DNA of 33,400 nucleotides from Polynucleobacter sp. (GTDB lineage: Bacteria; Pseudomonadota; Gammaproteobacteria; Burkholderiales; Burkholderiaceae_D), in the NCBI GenBank assembly GCA_021737945.1, contig JAIPCX010000026.1:1-33400 (forward strand), read 5' to 3'. The position numbers and the translations under genes were made by a program. The notes beneath the pieces were generated by a model. That model was given only the letters and a program-made list of their open reading frames with translations. It had not been told where the DNA came from and did no database searches. Positions within the stretch are counted from its first letter, which is position 1, and each line of letters starts with the position of its first letter. Shown here in pieces: positions 25,866 through 33,400 of this stretch.

Positions 25866-27175
25866 TAGCGTGACTCCCTGTCACGAATGCTGCGGTTCTC
25901 GCGCCCGCGTGGTTCGGGGACACGCGCAGCTTCATTTGCAGGCGAAGTCTCGCTGAGTGGCGCAGCAGGCGCATGAACACCCGCAGCTGACTCAGCAGCG
26001 GTTTGAGCAATTAATTTATCGAGCGGCAAATAAATCATACTGTTACTGGATTTGGTATCCACCATAACTTTGGTTGTACTTGAAAAAATTTGCTGCATAG
26101 CCTCGATGTACATACGGTCACGGGTCACAGCAGGCGCTTTCTGATATTCAGCAAGAATCTTTGTAAAACGTGACGCTTCACCCTCCGCGTTAGCGACGAC
26201 GCGTGATTTATAACCTTCTGACTCCTGCATTAAGCGCGACGCGGCACCACGAGCTTTAGGTACCACATCATTGGCGTAGGCTTGTCCTTCGTTTTTTTGA
26301 CGCTCGCGATCTTGACCCGCCTTAACGGCATCATCAAACGACGCTTGAACTTGCTCAGGTGGCTGAACTGCCTGCATGGTAACGTTGGTGACCAGCACGC
26401 CAATCTTATAGCGATCAAGGATGTGCTGCATTAGGGTGCTGGTGTCGAACGCTACTTTTTCGCGCCCCTCGTACAACACAAAATCCATTTTGCTTTTACC
26501 GACGATTTCGCGAATAGCGGTCTCAGCAACTTCTTTGACTGTTTCTTCCTGATCGCGAAGGTTGAATACCCACTGTGAGGCATCTTTGAGTCGGTACTGG
26601 ACAGCAAACTGAATATCAATGATGTTTTCATCATCGGTGAGCATCAACGACTCGCGTGCCAACTTGTTGCGCACGTTGCTGCGATAACCGATCTCTACTG
26701 TTCTGACCTGAGATAAGTTGACCACTTCGTGTGCTTGAATCGGATACGGCCAGCGCCAGTTAAAACCCGGCTGTGTCGAATGACTGAATTTGCCAAAGGT
26801 CATCACAACAGCTGTTTGACCTTCTTGCACGATAAAAAAGCCGCTAACTAACCAGAGGAAGCCGATCACCACAGCGACAACGCCCGCACTAATGCCGGCA
26901 CCATGTCCATCGCTGGATCCACCGCCTTCACCGCCTTCACGGCCGCCACCCTGGCCACCAAATAGTTTATTCAGACGTTGATTGAAGTCGCGCCAGAGTT
27001 GATCAAGATCAGGCGGGCCATCAGTAGGCTTGCGACTGTTTTGACGAGAGTCTTGATCGTTATTATCTTGGGAGCCGCGACCCCAGCGTGGGTCGTTCAA
27101 AGAAAAACTGAGGCCGAATTTCTTGAAAAGAGATCCGAGCTTGCTGGGACGTTCCGAGTTGAGGTTTTTTTTCAT
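25865..27175 (-). CDS. hflK: HflK, FtsH protease modulator
   Basis: The 436-residue SPFH/band-7 protein is the HflC partner. It has a long N-terminal cytoplasmic part with SLNDPRWGRGSQ, a glycine-rich linker (about 73-95), one TM helix (about 96-115), then the SPFH domain (VQEGQTAVVMTFGKF, FNWRWPYPIQAHEVV) and a periplasmic coiled coil (AYANDVVPKARGAASRLMQE). The C-terminal Pro/Ala-rich tail is low complexity. It starts 58 nt after hflX; no separate promoter is evident in that gap. Confidence 0.96.
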   Translation of the reverse strand: MKKNLNSERPSKLGSLFKKFGLSFSLNDPRWGRGSQDNNDQDSRQNSRKPTDGPPDLDQLWRDFNQRLNKLFGGQGGGREGGEGGGSSDGHGAGISAGVVAVVIGFLWLVSGFFIVQEGQTAVVMTFGKFSHSTQPGFNWRWPYPIQAHEVVNLSQVRTVEIGYRSNVRNKLARESLMLTDDENIIDIQFAVQYRLKDASQWVFNLRDQEETVKEVAETAIREIVGKSKMDFVLYEGREKVAFDTSTLMQHILDRYKIGVLVTNVTMQAVQPPEQVQASFDDAVKAGQDRERQKNEGQAYANDVVPKARGAASRLMQESEGYKSRVVANAEGEASRFTKILAEYQKAPAVTRDRMYIEAMQQIFSSTTKVMVDTKSSNSMIYLPLDKLIAQTAAESAAGVHAPAAPLSETSPANEAARVPEPRGRENRSIRDRESR

Positions 27176-27233
27176 CTTGAATGAAACGCTGATTCGATAC
27201 CAACGGAAGTCGGCACCATTGTCTGTTGTGCAG

Positions 27234-28370
27234 TTAGGGAATTATCTCGTCGCTGCGCTCGCTCAGCCTGGAATCGTCGGGCGGGAAATGCCCCGGACTA
27301 GCGCCGCCTGCTCGCGCAAAGCTGGCAATTGCCTGCCTAAGCAAATCAATCCCTTCGCCAGTCTGGGCGCTAACAAAAACACGACGAATTTTATCATATT
27401 CATCATACTCAATCGCCGGGTCCAAGCCAGCAACGTCGATCTTGTTCCATACCAAGACCTGAGGCACATGATCCGCCCCAATTTCCTGCAATACAGCGTT
27501 GACTTGCTCGATCTGGTCATCGCGCACCGGGCTCGCCGCATCGACCACATGCAGCAGTAGATCTGCGTGAATAGTCTCATCCAAGGTAGCGCGAAAGGCG
27601 GCGACTAATTGCGTGGGCAAATCCCGAATAAATCCAACCGTATCTGAAATAACAACATTGCCATATTCGCCAAGATGAATCCGACGCGAGGTGGTATCCA
27701 GGGTCGCAAATAGCTGATCGGCAGCATAAACGCCGGCCTTGGTCATGTTATTAAAAAGAGTCGACTTACCCGCATTGGTATAGCCCACTAGCGAGACAGA
27801 AAAAGTGCGGTTGCGTTCTCGGGAGCGACGTTGGGTATTGCGCTGCCGTTGCAATTTATCGAGCTTGGCTCGCAAGGCTTTTACCCGAGCACCGATCAGT
27901 CGCCTATCGGTTTCCAGCTGCGTTTCACCGGGTCCGCGTAAACCGATACCCCCTTTTTGACGCTCCAAGTGGGTCCAGCCGCGAATGAGTCGGGTAGCAA
28001 GGTGCTGGAGTTGGGCTAATTCGACCTGAACCTTACCTTCGTGGCTCTGGGCTCGCTGGGCAAAGATATCAAGAATCAGACTGGTTCGATCGACAACACG
28101 AACCTTGAGATGGCGTTCGAGGTTGCGCTGCTGCGCTGGTGATAGCGCATGGTTGAAAATGGCAACCTCGGCTTCGACATCATTGATGGTGTCGAGAACT
28201 TCGTCAGCTTTTCCTGACCCAACAAATAAGGCAGCATCAGGCGAGGACCTCTTGCCAGTTACGCTGGCAACCGGCTGGGCACCCGCCGTTTTTGACAACA
28301 ATGCCAACTCTTCAAGACTGGAAACGAAATCAAGCTTGCCAAAATCGACACCCACCAAAACAGCACGCAT
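27234..28370 (-). CDS. hflX: Ribosome-associated GTPase HflX
   Basis: The 378-residue GTPase binds the large ribosomal subunit, and splits stalled or stress-arrested 70S ribosomes in its relatives. The N-terminal HflX domain has the conserved GGIGLRGPGETQLE segment; the G domain has VGYTNAGKSTLFN (P-loop), DTVGFIRDLP (G3) and NKID (G4). The frame opens at a TTG at 28388, but the ATG at 28370 has an AGGG 8 nt upstream and gives the standard start (MRAVLVGVDFG). It is encoded directly after hfq, the usual hfq-hflX-hflK-hflC order. Confidence 0.96.
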   Translation of the reverse strand: MRAVLVGVDFGKLDFVSSLEELALLSKTAGAQPVASVTGKRSSPDAALFVGSGKADEVLDTINDVEAEVAIFNHALSPAQQRNLERHLKVRVVDRTSLILDIFAQRAQSHEGKVQVELAQLQHLATRLIRGWTHLERQKGGIGLRGPGETQLETDRRLIGARVKALRAKLDKLQRQRNTQRRSRERNRTFSVSLVGYTNAGKSTLFNNMTKAGVYAADQLFATLDTTSRRIHLGEYGNVVISDTVGFIRDLPTQLVAAFRATLDETIHADLLLHVVDAASPVRDDQIEQVNAVLQEIGADHVPQVLVWNKIDVAGLDPAIEYDEYDKIRRVFVSAQTGEGIDLLRQAIASFARAGGASPGHFPPDDSRLSERSDEIIP

Positions 28371-28406
28371 GTAATAAGCCCTGGCCAACCCGAGCAGGTT
28401 GAAATC

Positions 28407-28643
28407 TTACTCGGGAGCCTGTTCAGTATTGAGATTAACCGCGCGCGCTGGAACAATGGTGGAAATAGCGTGTTTGTAAACCATTTGGGTTACGGTGTTG
28501 CGCAGTAAAACAACGTATTGATCGAATGATTCCACGTGCCCCTGAAGTTTGATGCCATTCACTAAATAAATGGAAACAGGAACGTGCTCTTTTCGTAAGG
28601 CATTCAAGAAAGGATCCTGAAGCAGTTGCCCTTTGTTGCTCAT
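28407..28643 (-). CDS. hfq: RNA chaperone Hfq
   Basis: The 78-residue protein is an Sm-like hexamer that binds U-rich and A-rich RNA and pairs small RNAs with mRNAs. Sm1 includes Q8 and D9 and the [16 protein letters not shown] strand region; Sm2 ends with the signature Y56-K57-H58-AIST. The C-terminal tail is very short (about 12 residues), as in other beta-proteobacteria, so the flexible tail of E. coli Hfq is largely absent. GGAG lies 5 nt before the ATG. It has its own sigma-70-type promoter in the 132-nt gap after der. Confidence 0.98.
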   Translation of the reverse strand: MSNKGQLLQDPFLNALRKEHVPVSIYLVNGIKLQGHVESFDQYVVLLRNTVTQMVYKHAISTIVPARAVNLNTEQAPE

Positions 28644-28724
28644 GGAAGCTCCGTTTTATTGTTAAGTTATGCAAATGGGGGCGGGGCATAAAAGTACAAG
28701 CGCCCAAAATAACCGCTTCTCACG

Positions 28725-28753
28725 AATGTAATCTATTTGCCCCACACTGGCAA
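28725..28753 (-). promoter_or_regulatory. Sigma-70 promoter of hfq
   Basis: On the minus strand TTGCCA (28748-28753) and TACATT (28725-28730) are 17 nt apart. Transcription would start near 28718, giving a leader of about 75 nt before the ATG at 28643. The site lies between der and hfq and probably drives hfq, hflX and the hflKC genes separately from the bamB-der message. Confidence 0.55.
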
Positions 28754-28775
28754 ACAGACTCGTTGAAAAATGATT

Positions 28776-30113
28776 TTATTCCTGTCTGGAAAAAGGGTTT
28801 TTGCCAGAACGGAATTCTATTCTCAATGGTGTACCGGTTAATGAAAAACTATCGCGAAAATGTTTTTCTAGATAACGTTTATAACTAGATTCAATGGACT
28901 CCAACGCGTTGCCGTGAATGACAATGATAGGCGGATTTTGTCCACCCTGATGGGCATATCTCAACTTAGGGCGAATTGAACCTTTGCGACGAGGCTGTTG
29001 GTGATCCAATGCTTCTTGTAATGCACGTGTCAGCTGCGGCGTTGGTAACTTTGCCATTGCTGCCGCATAAGCCGCATCAATCGATTTCAACATCTGCATG
29101 ATGCCAGTAGATTTCAATGCGGAAATATAATGAAATTTAGCAAAAGTCAAAAACGTGAGCTTGCGATCGATTTCACGTTTGATATGGTCGCGATGATCTG
29201 ACGTCAGTCCATCCCACTTGTTAATACCCACCACCAATGCGCGACCTGATTCAAGAATGAATCCAGCAATGTGTGCATCCTGCTCAGAAATATCTTGCTG
29301 AGCATCGAGCAAAAGCAAAACCACATTGGCTTCTGAAATTGATTGCAAAGTTTTGACTACGGAAAATTTTTCTATCGCCTCAAAAACTTTCCCTTTGCGT
29401 CGTATACCTGCGGTGTCAATCAATGTGTAATGTTTGCCGTTACGCTCAAACGGAATTTCTATCGAGTCGCGTGTCGTACCCGGCATATCGAATGCAATAA
29501 CGCGTTCCTCACCCAACAAGGTGTTCACCATGGTTGACTTACCCACATTGGGTCGACCAACTATCGCAATCTTTATACCTCTTAGCGGCGCTTCTTCGTT
29601 TTCTTCTTGAGGCTTACCGTCAATAGCAATATCCAGCGCCTGATCAACCAAGTCCGCTACACCATCCCCATGAGCGGCAGAAATAACGTAGGGATCACCC
29701 AAACCGAGCTCATAAAAATCAGCCGTAACGGAGGTATATTTCATACCTTCCGATTTATTCACGACCAACATCACTTGTCGGCCCGATTTACGCAGGAAAT
29801 CGGTAATCGTCTTATCGTGTGGCGTTAAACCTTGGCGGCCATCGACGATAAATACAACAACATCCGCTTCGACGATAGCCTGCCGAGTTTGCTTGGCCAT
29901 CTCGTGAACGATGCCCTCTTTAGCGACTGGCTCAAAACCTCCAGTATCGATCACCAAAAACGGACGCTCACCGATTCGCCCCTCACCATAGTGACGGTCT
30001 CTAGTTAATCCAGGCAAGTCAGCAACCAACGCATCGCGCGAGCGCGTGAGTCGATTGAATAAAGTGGATTTGCCGACGTTAGGTCGGCCGATAAGTGCAA
30101 TGACGGGCTTCAT
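28776..30113 (-). CDS. der: Ribosome biogenesis GTPase Der (EngA)
   Basis: The 445-residue protein has two tandem G domains, unique to Der. The P-loops are GRPNVGKST at 9-17 and again at 186-194; each is followed by its own DTGGF/DTAGI (G3) and NKxD-type motif (NKSE, NKWD). The C-terminal KH-like domain ends in [14 protein letters not shown]. It acts in 50S subunit assembly. It is 63 nt after bamB. That gap has a GGAAAG/CTTTCC inverted repeat (30125-30143). Confidence 0.97.
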   Translation of the reverse strand: MKPVIALIGRPNVGKSTLFNRLTRSRDALVADLPGLTRDRHYGEGRIGERPFLVIDTGGFEPVAKEGIVHEMAKQTRQAIVEADVVVFIVDGRQGLTPHDKTITDFLRKSGRQVMLVVNKSEGMKYTSVTADFYELGLGDPYVISAAHGDGVADLVDQALDIAIDGKPQEENEEAPLRGIKIAIVGRPNVGKSTMVNTLLGEERVIAFDMPGTTRDSIEIPFERNGKHYTLIDTAGIRRKGKVFEAIEKFSVVKTLQSISEANVVLLLLDAQQDISEQDAHIAGFILESGRALVVGINKWDGLTSDHRDHIKREIDRKLTFLTFAKFHYISALKSTGIMQMLKSIDAAYAAAMAKLPTPQLTRALQEALDHQQPRRKGSIRPKLRYAHQGGQNPPIIVIHGNALESIESSYKRYLEKHFRDSFSLTGTPLRIEFRSGKNPFSRQE

Positions 30114-30168
30114 GAAATATCTCTGGAAAGCTTTCGACTTTCCTGCAGGCGCGAGAAATTGCGGCGCC

Positions 30169-30186
30169 GTCGGACCTTAGTCCGAC
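30169..30186 (-). other. Hairpin spanning the bamB stop codon
   Basis: GTCGGAC (30169-30175) and GTCCGAC (30180-30186) form a perfect 7-bp stem with a 4-nt loop, and the bamB TAA (30177-30179) lies in the loop. GC-rich DNA follows, with no U-run. It may stabilise the bamB message end or slow polymerase before der. Confidence 0.3.
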
Positions 30187-31319
30187 GCAATCGCCATCAA
30201 TTTTCCATCTTGGGTTTGAACGATGAGATTTGCTCCTGCGACCACAGGGGCCGCACGAATCGCACTGCCATCGGTAGCAATACGTGCCAGCAGCGCTCCC
30301 TCTTCGCGAGAGAAAAAATGCAGCTGACCCTGACGATCACCCACAGCAATAGCGCGTCCGAAAGAAACCGGTGCTGACAGGCCACGCCAACTCAAACTGG
30401 TATTACGCCAAACACTGCTGCCCGTCTCACGAGCGAATGCCTGCAGGTTGCCTTTTTCATCGGCAGTAAAAACATAGCGCTGATCAATTGCAGGACCAAC
30501 CGCGGCTGATAACTCTCGCGCCCAACGCATAGTTCCGTTACCGATATCGACGCAGGCAACTCGGCCTTGATACGAGCTCGCGCAAATGTCTCGACCCAGT
30601 AAAGCTGGCTCACCGGATACATCAGCGACGCGCTCAAGTTCAGTGGCGCCTTTCGGTTCAGCAATCGTTGCTTCCCAGCGCGGCGCACCGGTCAGAACCG
30701 ATAAGGCGATCATGCGACCAGCGGGCAAACCAACATACGCTAAACCATCAGCAACAATAATTCCCGGCGCTGATCTTAAAGCTAATGGTGGCGCAGTGCG
30801 CTGCAAATACCAACGCCGTGATCCTGATTCAGCATCGAGCGCAACTATTCGGTTGTCAACGCTGCGCACAACTACGGTGCCACTACCTACAGCTGGCGCC
30901 GATAAAATTTCTGTCGATGCTTGAAATTTCCAGCGCGTCTGCCCATTCGCAGCATCTAGCGCTTGTACTGTTCCATCAGCACCTGTAACTACGACAGTAC
31001 CCGCATCTGCACCAACGCCGGCACTGAGCGACATACCTGTCTTAATTTTCCAGATGATAGTGCCGTTCGATGGGTCGATACACATGACTTCGCCGGACTG
31101 ATTAGCAGCGTACAGTCGGCCATCACTAAAAATCGGCTTCAGATGATAATCACCTGCCTTACCAATGTTTACCGACCAAAGAGTTCGAACCGCCATCGTC
31201 GGCGTAAAACTAACTAGAGCAGCAGGTGAATTTTTAGGCTTGGCCGCAAAAGGATTCAGAGAAGAGCAACCGGCCATTAATAACGCCGCCGCCACAAGCA
31301 CATACTTAAAGTGTCGCAT
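30177..31319 (-). CDS. bamB: Outer membrane assembly lipoprotein BamB
   Basis: The 380-residue lipoprotein has the lipobox LMAGC with Cys18, followed by a beta-propeller of PQQ-like repeats (for example LYAANQSGEVMCIDPSNGTI, IIWKIKTG, TVQALDAANGQTRWKF, RIVALDAESGSRRWYL). It sits in the outer membrane facing the periplasm and supports BamA in inserting beta-barrel proteins. It lies between the YfgM homologue (11-nt gap) and der, the conserved order in beta- and gamma-proteobacteria. Confidence 0.96.
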   Translation of the reverse strand: MRHFKYVLVAAALLMAGCSSLNPFAAKPKNSPAALVSFTPTMAVRTLWSVNIGKAGDYHLKPIFSDGRLYAANQSGEVMCIDPSNGTIIWKIKTGMSLSAGVGADAGTVVVTGADGTVQALDAANGQTRWKFQASTEILSAPAVGSGTVVVRSVDNRIVALDAESGSRRWYLQRTAPPLALRSAPGIIVADGLAYVGLPAGRMIALSVLTGAPRWEATIAEPKGATELERVADVSGEPALLGRDICASSYQGRVACVDIGNGTMRWARELSAAVGPAIDQRYVFTADEKGNLQAFARETGSSVWRNTSLSWRGLSAPVSFGRAIAVGDRQGQLHFFSREEGALLARIATDGSAIRAAPVVAGANLIVQTQDGKLMAIASD

Positions 31320-31330
31320 GATCTCCTCGC

Positions 31331-31978
31331 CTAGCCCGCAGACTTAGCGTTACCACCCAACGCGTCTAATTTGAGCTGGATTAATTGACGCGCAGGATTT
31401 TTGATCTCTGTTTTTTCAAGCGCTGTTTTAAATTCTTTGCGAGCTTCATCAAGCTTGTTTTGTGCAAATAAAAGATCGCCACGACGGTCCGCCACTAATG
31501 CCGCAAATTGCACAGGAAACTCTGCAGACAAAATCTTCAAACCTTCGTCGTAGGCTTTTTCGTCGAGCAATAAACCAGCGAGGCGAATACGAGCAATCGC
31601 TTTAAATTCGTCGGTGTGTCCATGATCTACAATCCACTGCAGATCAGCCTTGGCTGATTTAACATCGTTTGCATCAAACGATGCTTTCGCTGCCAACAGC
31701 AAACCCATCTGCGCATACGGTGTGCCGCCAAATCGCGCCTTGATATCTTCAGTCGCCCTGGCTAGTTTGGCCTGATCTTTAGCCTCGGCTGCCTTGACGA
31801 TTTCTTCATAGAGCATCACACCCTTGGAGGACTGATCTCGTTGGTAGTATTTCCAGCCAGACCATGCAGCGAATGCCACTAGTACGGCGGTCACGAACCA
31901 AGTAACCATATTTCCATACTGATTCCACCACGCTTTAAGCGTAGCTATTTGCTCTTGTTCTTCGAGATCGTATGCCAT
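31331..31978 (-). CDS. YfgM-family tetratricopeptide protein, inner-membrane anchored
   Basis: The 215-residue protein starts MAYDLEEQEQIATLKAWWNQ, the family N-terminus, has one TM helix (about 24-41) and a periplasmic TPR-like helical domain. In E. coli the homologue associates with SecYEG and PpiD and assists periplasmic chaperones. The frame also opens at 32014, but that would put a 12-residue extension inside hisS; the ATG at 31978 follows the hisS stop by 7 nt. No good ribosome binding site is seen, so translation is probably coupled to hisS. Confidence 0.9.
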   Translation of the reverse strand: MAYDLEEQEQIATLKAWWNQYGNMVTWFVTAVLVAFAAWSGWKYYQRDQSSKGVMLYEEIVKAAEAKDQAKLARATEDIKARFGGTPYAQMGLLLAAKASFDANDVKSAKADLQWIVDHGHTDEFKAIARIRLAGLLLDEKAYDEGLKILSAEFPVQFAALVADRRGDLLFAQNKLDEARKEFKTALEKTEIKNPARQLIQLKLDALGGNAKSAG

Positions 31979-31985
31979 GATAATT

Positions 31986-33347
31986 TTAATGATGGGTATG
32001 AATTTGTCCCGCATGCAAATGCACGTGGTTGTGATCGTCTTGACCAGTCATGTGATCAATCAAATGATCCACTACGGCGGCCAGTTCTATGCTCTGCTGA
32101 TTTTTTTGCTGATCGGCTTCACGCAAATATTTGATCGTTGCCGTGCCGAGCTTGATTTCATCATCGCCAAGAATAACGGCATAGGCAGCACCGCTGCTGT
32201 CGGCACGTTTCATTTGCGATTTGAAGCTTCCCAGACTCCCAGCCGAGGCGCAATGTAGCACAACATCGAACCCGGCATCCCGTAACCGCTCACCTAGTGT
32301 AAAGGCTTGGGTTTGAGCCGCCTCACCCTGATGTACCAGATAAATATCGCATTGACTTAAGGAGACGGTCTCGGAGCTGGCCTTCATAAGCTCAAGCAAG
32401 CGCTCAACACCCATCGCAAAACCTACTGCAGGCGTGGGTTTGCCGCCGAAAATTTCAACTAATGGATCGTAGCGCCCGCCGCCACAGACCGTGCCCTGTG
32501 ATCCCAGCTGATCGGTAATCCACTCAAACACCGTACGATTGTAGTAATCCATACCACGCACCAAACGCGGGTTGATGGTGAAAGGAATGCTGTTATTTCG
32601 GAGTAATTGCTGCACTCCTTCAAAATGCGATCGCGATTCTTCACCCAGATAATCGAGCAGTTTGGGCGCTTGATTGACTACATCCTGCATGGCGGGATTT
32701 TTGGTGTCGAGAATACGCAAAGGATTGCTATTTAGTCGGCGTAGAGCATCTGCATCCAGCTGATCTTTATGCTGCTCAAAATACGCAATTAAATCATCTC
32801 TATGGCGTTGGCGCTCTTGGGCATCACCGATGGAATTAATCTCTAAGCGAATGTCGGTCAAACCCAAATCATCCCAGAGCCGCTGACAAAGCATAATGAG
32901 TTCAGCATCGATATCGGGACCGTTAAAACCAACCGCTTCAGCACCTACTTGATGAAATTGACGATAACGACCGCGCTGAGGACGCTCGTGTCTGAACATT
33001 GGGCCGGTATACCAAAGTCGCTTGGGGCCGTCGTAAGTTAGGTTATGTTCAAGTACCGATCGCACCACGCCTGCTGTGCATTCTGGACGTAAAGTGAGTT
33101 CATCACCATTCATGCTATCGGTAAACGAGTACATCTCTTTTTCAACGATATCTGTTACTGCGCCTAATCCACGCGCAAACAACGAAGTAGGCTCTACAAT
33201 CGGTGTACGTATCTGTTGATAGCCGTAGCTCTTCAATACCGATTGAACGGTATTTTCAAATAACTCCCACAAAGCAGCATCAGCCGGTAGAACGTCATTC
33301 ATCCCCTTCACTCCGAGGATTTTTTCACTTTTTTTAGTCTCAGCCAT
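31986..33347 (-). CDS. hisS: Histidyl-tRNA synthetase with His-rich tail
   Basis: The 453-residue class II synthetase charges tRNA-His. Motif 1 lies near [14 protein letters not shown], motif 2 in [17 protein letters not shown] (about 113-130), the HisA block in [15 protein letters not shown], and motif 3 in [24 protein letters not shown]. The C-terminal anticodon-binding domain follows. The last residues (DNA 31989-32033) are [15 protein letters not shown], seven histidines in 15, beyond the usual end. The ATG overlaps the ispG stop by 8 nt. The inactive relative HisZ is encoded 7 kb away in the same cluster. Confidence 0.97.
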   Translation of the reverse strand: MAETKKSEKILGVKGMNDVLPADAALWELFENTVQSVLKSYGYQQIRTPIVEPTSLFARGLGAVTDIVEKEMYSFTDSMNGDELTLRPECTAGVVRSVLEHNLTYDGPKRLWYTGPMFRHERPQRGRYRQFHQVGAEAVGFNGPDIDAELIMLCQRLWDDLGLTDIRLEINSIGDAQERQRHRDDLIAYFEQHKDQLDADALRRLNSNPLRILDTKNPAMQDVVNQAPKLLDYLGEESRSHFEGVQQLLRNNSIPFTINPRLVRGMDYYNRTVFEWITDQLGSQGTVCGGGRYDPLVEIFGGKPTPAVGFAMGVERLLELMKASSETVSLSQCDIYLVHQGEAAQTQAFTLGERLRDAGFDVVLHCASAGSLGSFKSQMKRADSSGAAYAVILGDDEIKLGTATIKYLREADQQKNQQSIELAAVVDHLIDHMTGQDDHNHVHLHAGQIHTHH

Positions 33348-33400
33348 ATCGAGTTTTCACATAGTCCAGCACAATCGCTTGAAATTCTTCGGCAATTTGA
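33340..33400 (-). CDS. ispG: ispG (4-hydroxy-3-methylbut-2-enyl diphosphate synthase), 3' end
   Basis: The last 61 bases contain, on the minus strand, an open frame reading [18 protein letters not shown] with TGA at 33340-33342. This is like the C-terminus of betaproteobacterial IspG, an iron-sulfur enzyme of the non-mevalonate isoprenoid pathway. The conserved ispG-hisS neighbourhood supports it. Only about 19 residues are visible, so the call rests on context and on memory of the family ending. Its stop overlaps the hisS start by 8 nt. Confidence 0.6.
   Translation of the reverse strand, partial: QIAEEFQAIVLDYVKTRYG

Noticed and set aside
28435-28707. 90-residue ORF overlapping hfq in another frame
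   Set aside because: Hfq is unmistakable in its own frame; the overlapping frame has no family features.

Overview
The window reads as chromosome of a betaproteobacterium, most likely Burkholderiales. The main reason is the run on the minus strand ispG-hisS-yfgM-bamB-der-hfq-hflX-hflK-hflC-DUF2065-hisZ-purA-phosphoribosyltransferase, followed by rnr-rlmB-cysE. A hisZ placed between hflC and purA is typical of that group. Base composition is moderate in the core and clearly more AT-rich in the first 4 kb. The genus cannot be named from sequence alone.

Region 1 (1-4093) is accessory DNA. It starts with the 3' end of an IS3-family transposase and its terminal repeat. Then come a one-TM protein, a small lipoprotein, a Cys/Pro-rich secreted-protein gene broken by stop codons, and a two-gene minus-strand unit: an HGGxSTG-domain protein and a 451-455 aa protein with motifs like the palm of family-A / T7-type polymerases. 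The region ends just beyond the 3' end of a tRNA-Ser(GCU) gene, a common integration site, although no integrase or repeated att sequence is visible here.

Region 2 (4094-14759, minus strand) holds tRNA-Ser, a two-gene RND efflux pump (adaptor and permease), lysC, tilS, accA, an AlkA-like DNA glycosylase and cysS. lysC, and tRNA-Ser, each have a good sigma-70 promoter. Region 3 (14991-16867, plus strand) is ppiA-ppiB-lpxH. The two cyclophilins look like a tandem duplication with one copy exported. A near-ideal terminator hairpin lies across the start of lpxH.

Region 4 (16914-33400) is almost all minus strand: a DUF2442 gene interrupted by one TGA, cysE, rlmB and rnr. tRNA-Leu(CAG), with its own strong promoter, interrupts on the plus strand. 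The conserved translation / purine / quality-control cluster follows, and the 3' end of ispG enters at the right edge. Genes here are tightly spaced (overlaps of 1-8 nt or gaps of a few nt), which points to long operons. hfq has its own promoter.

The most unusual items are the polymerase-like protein with its HGGxSTG partner, the hairpin containing the probable lpxH start codon, the histidine-rich tail of HisS, and the two recently broken small genes.
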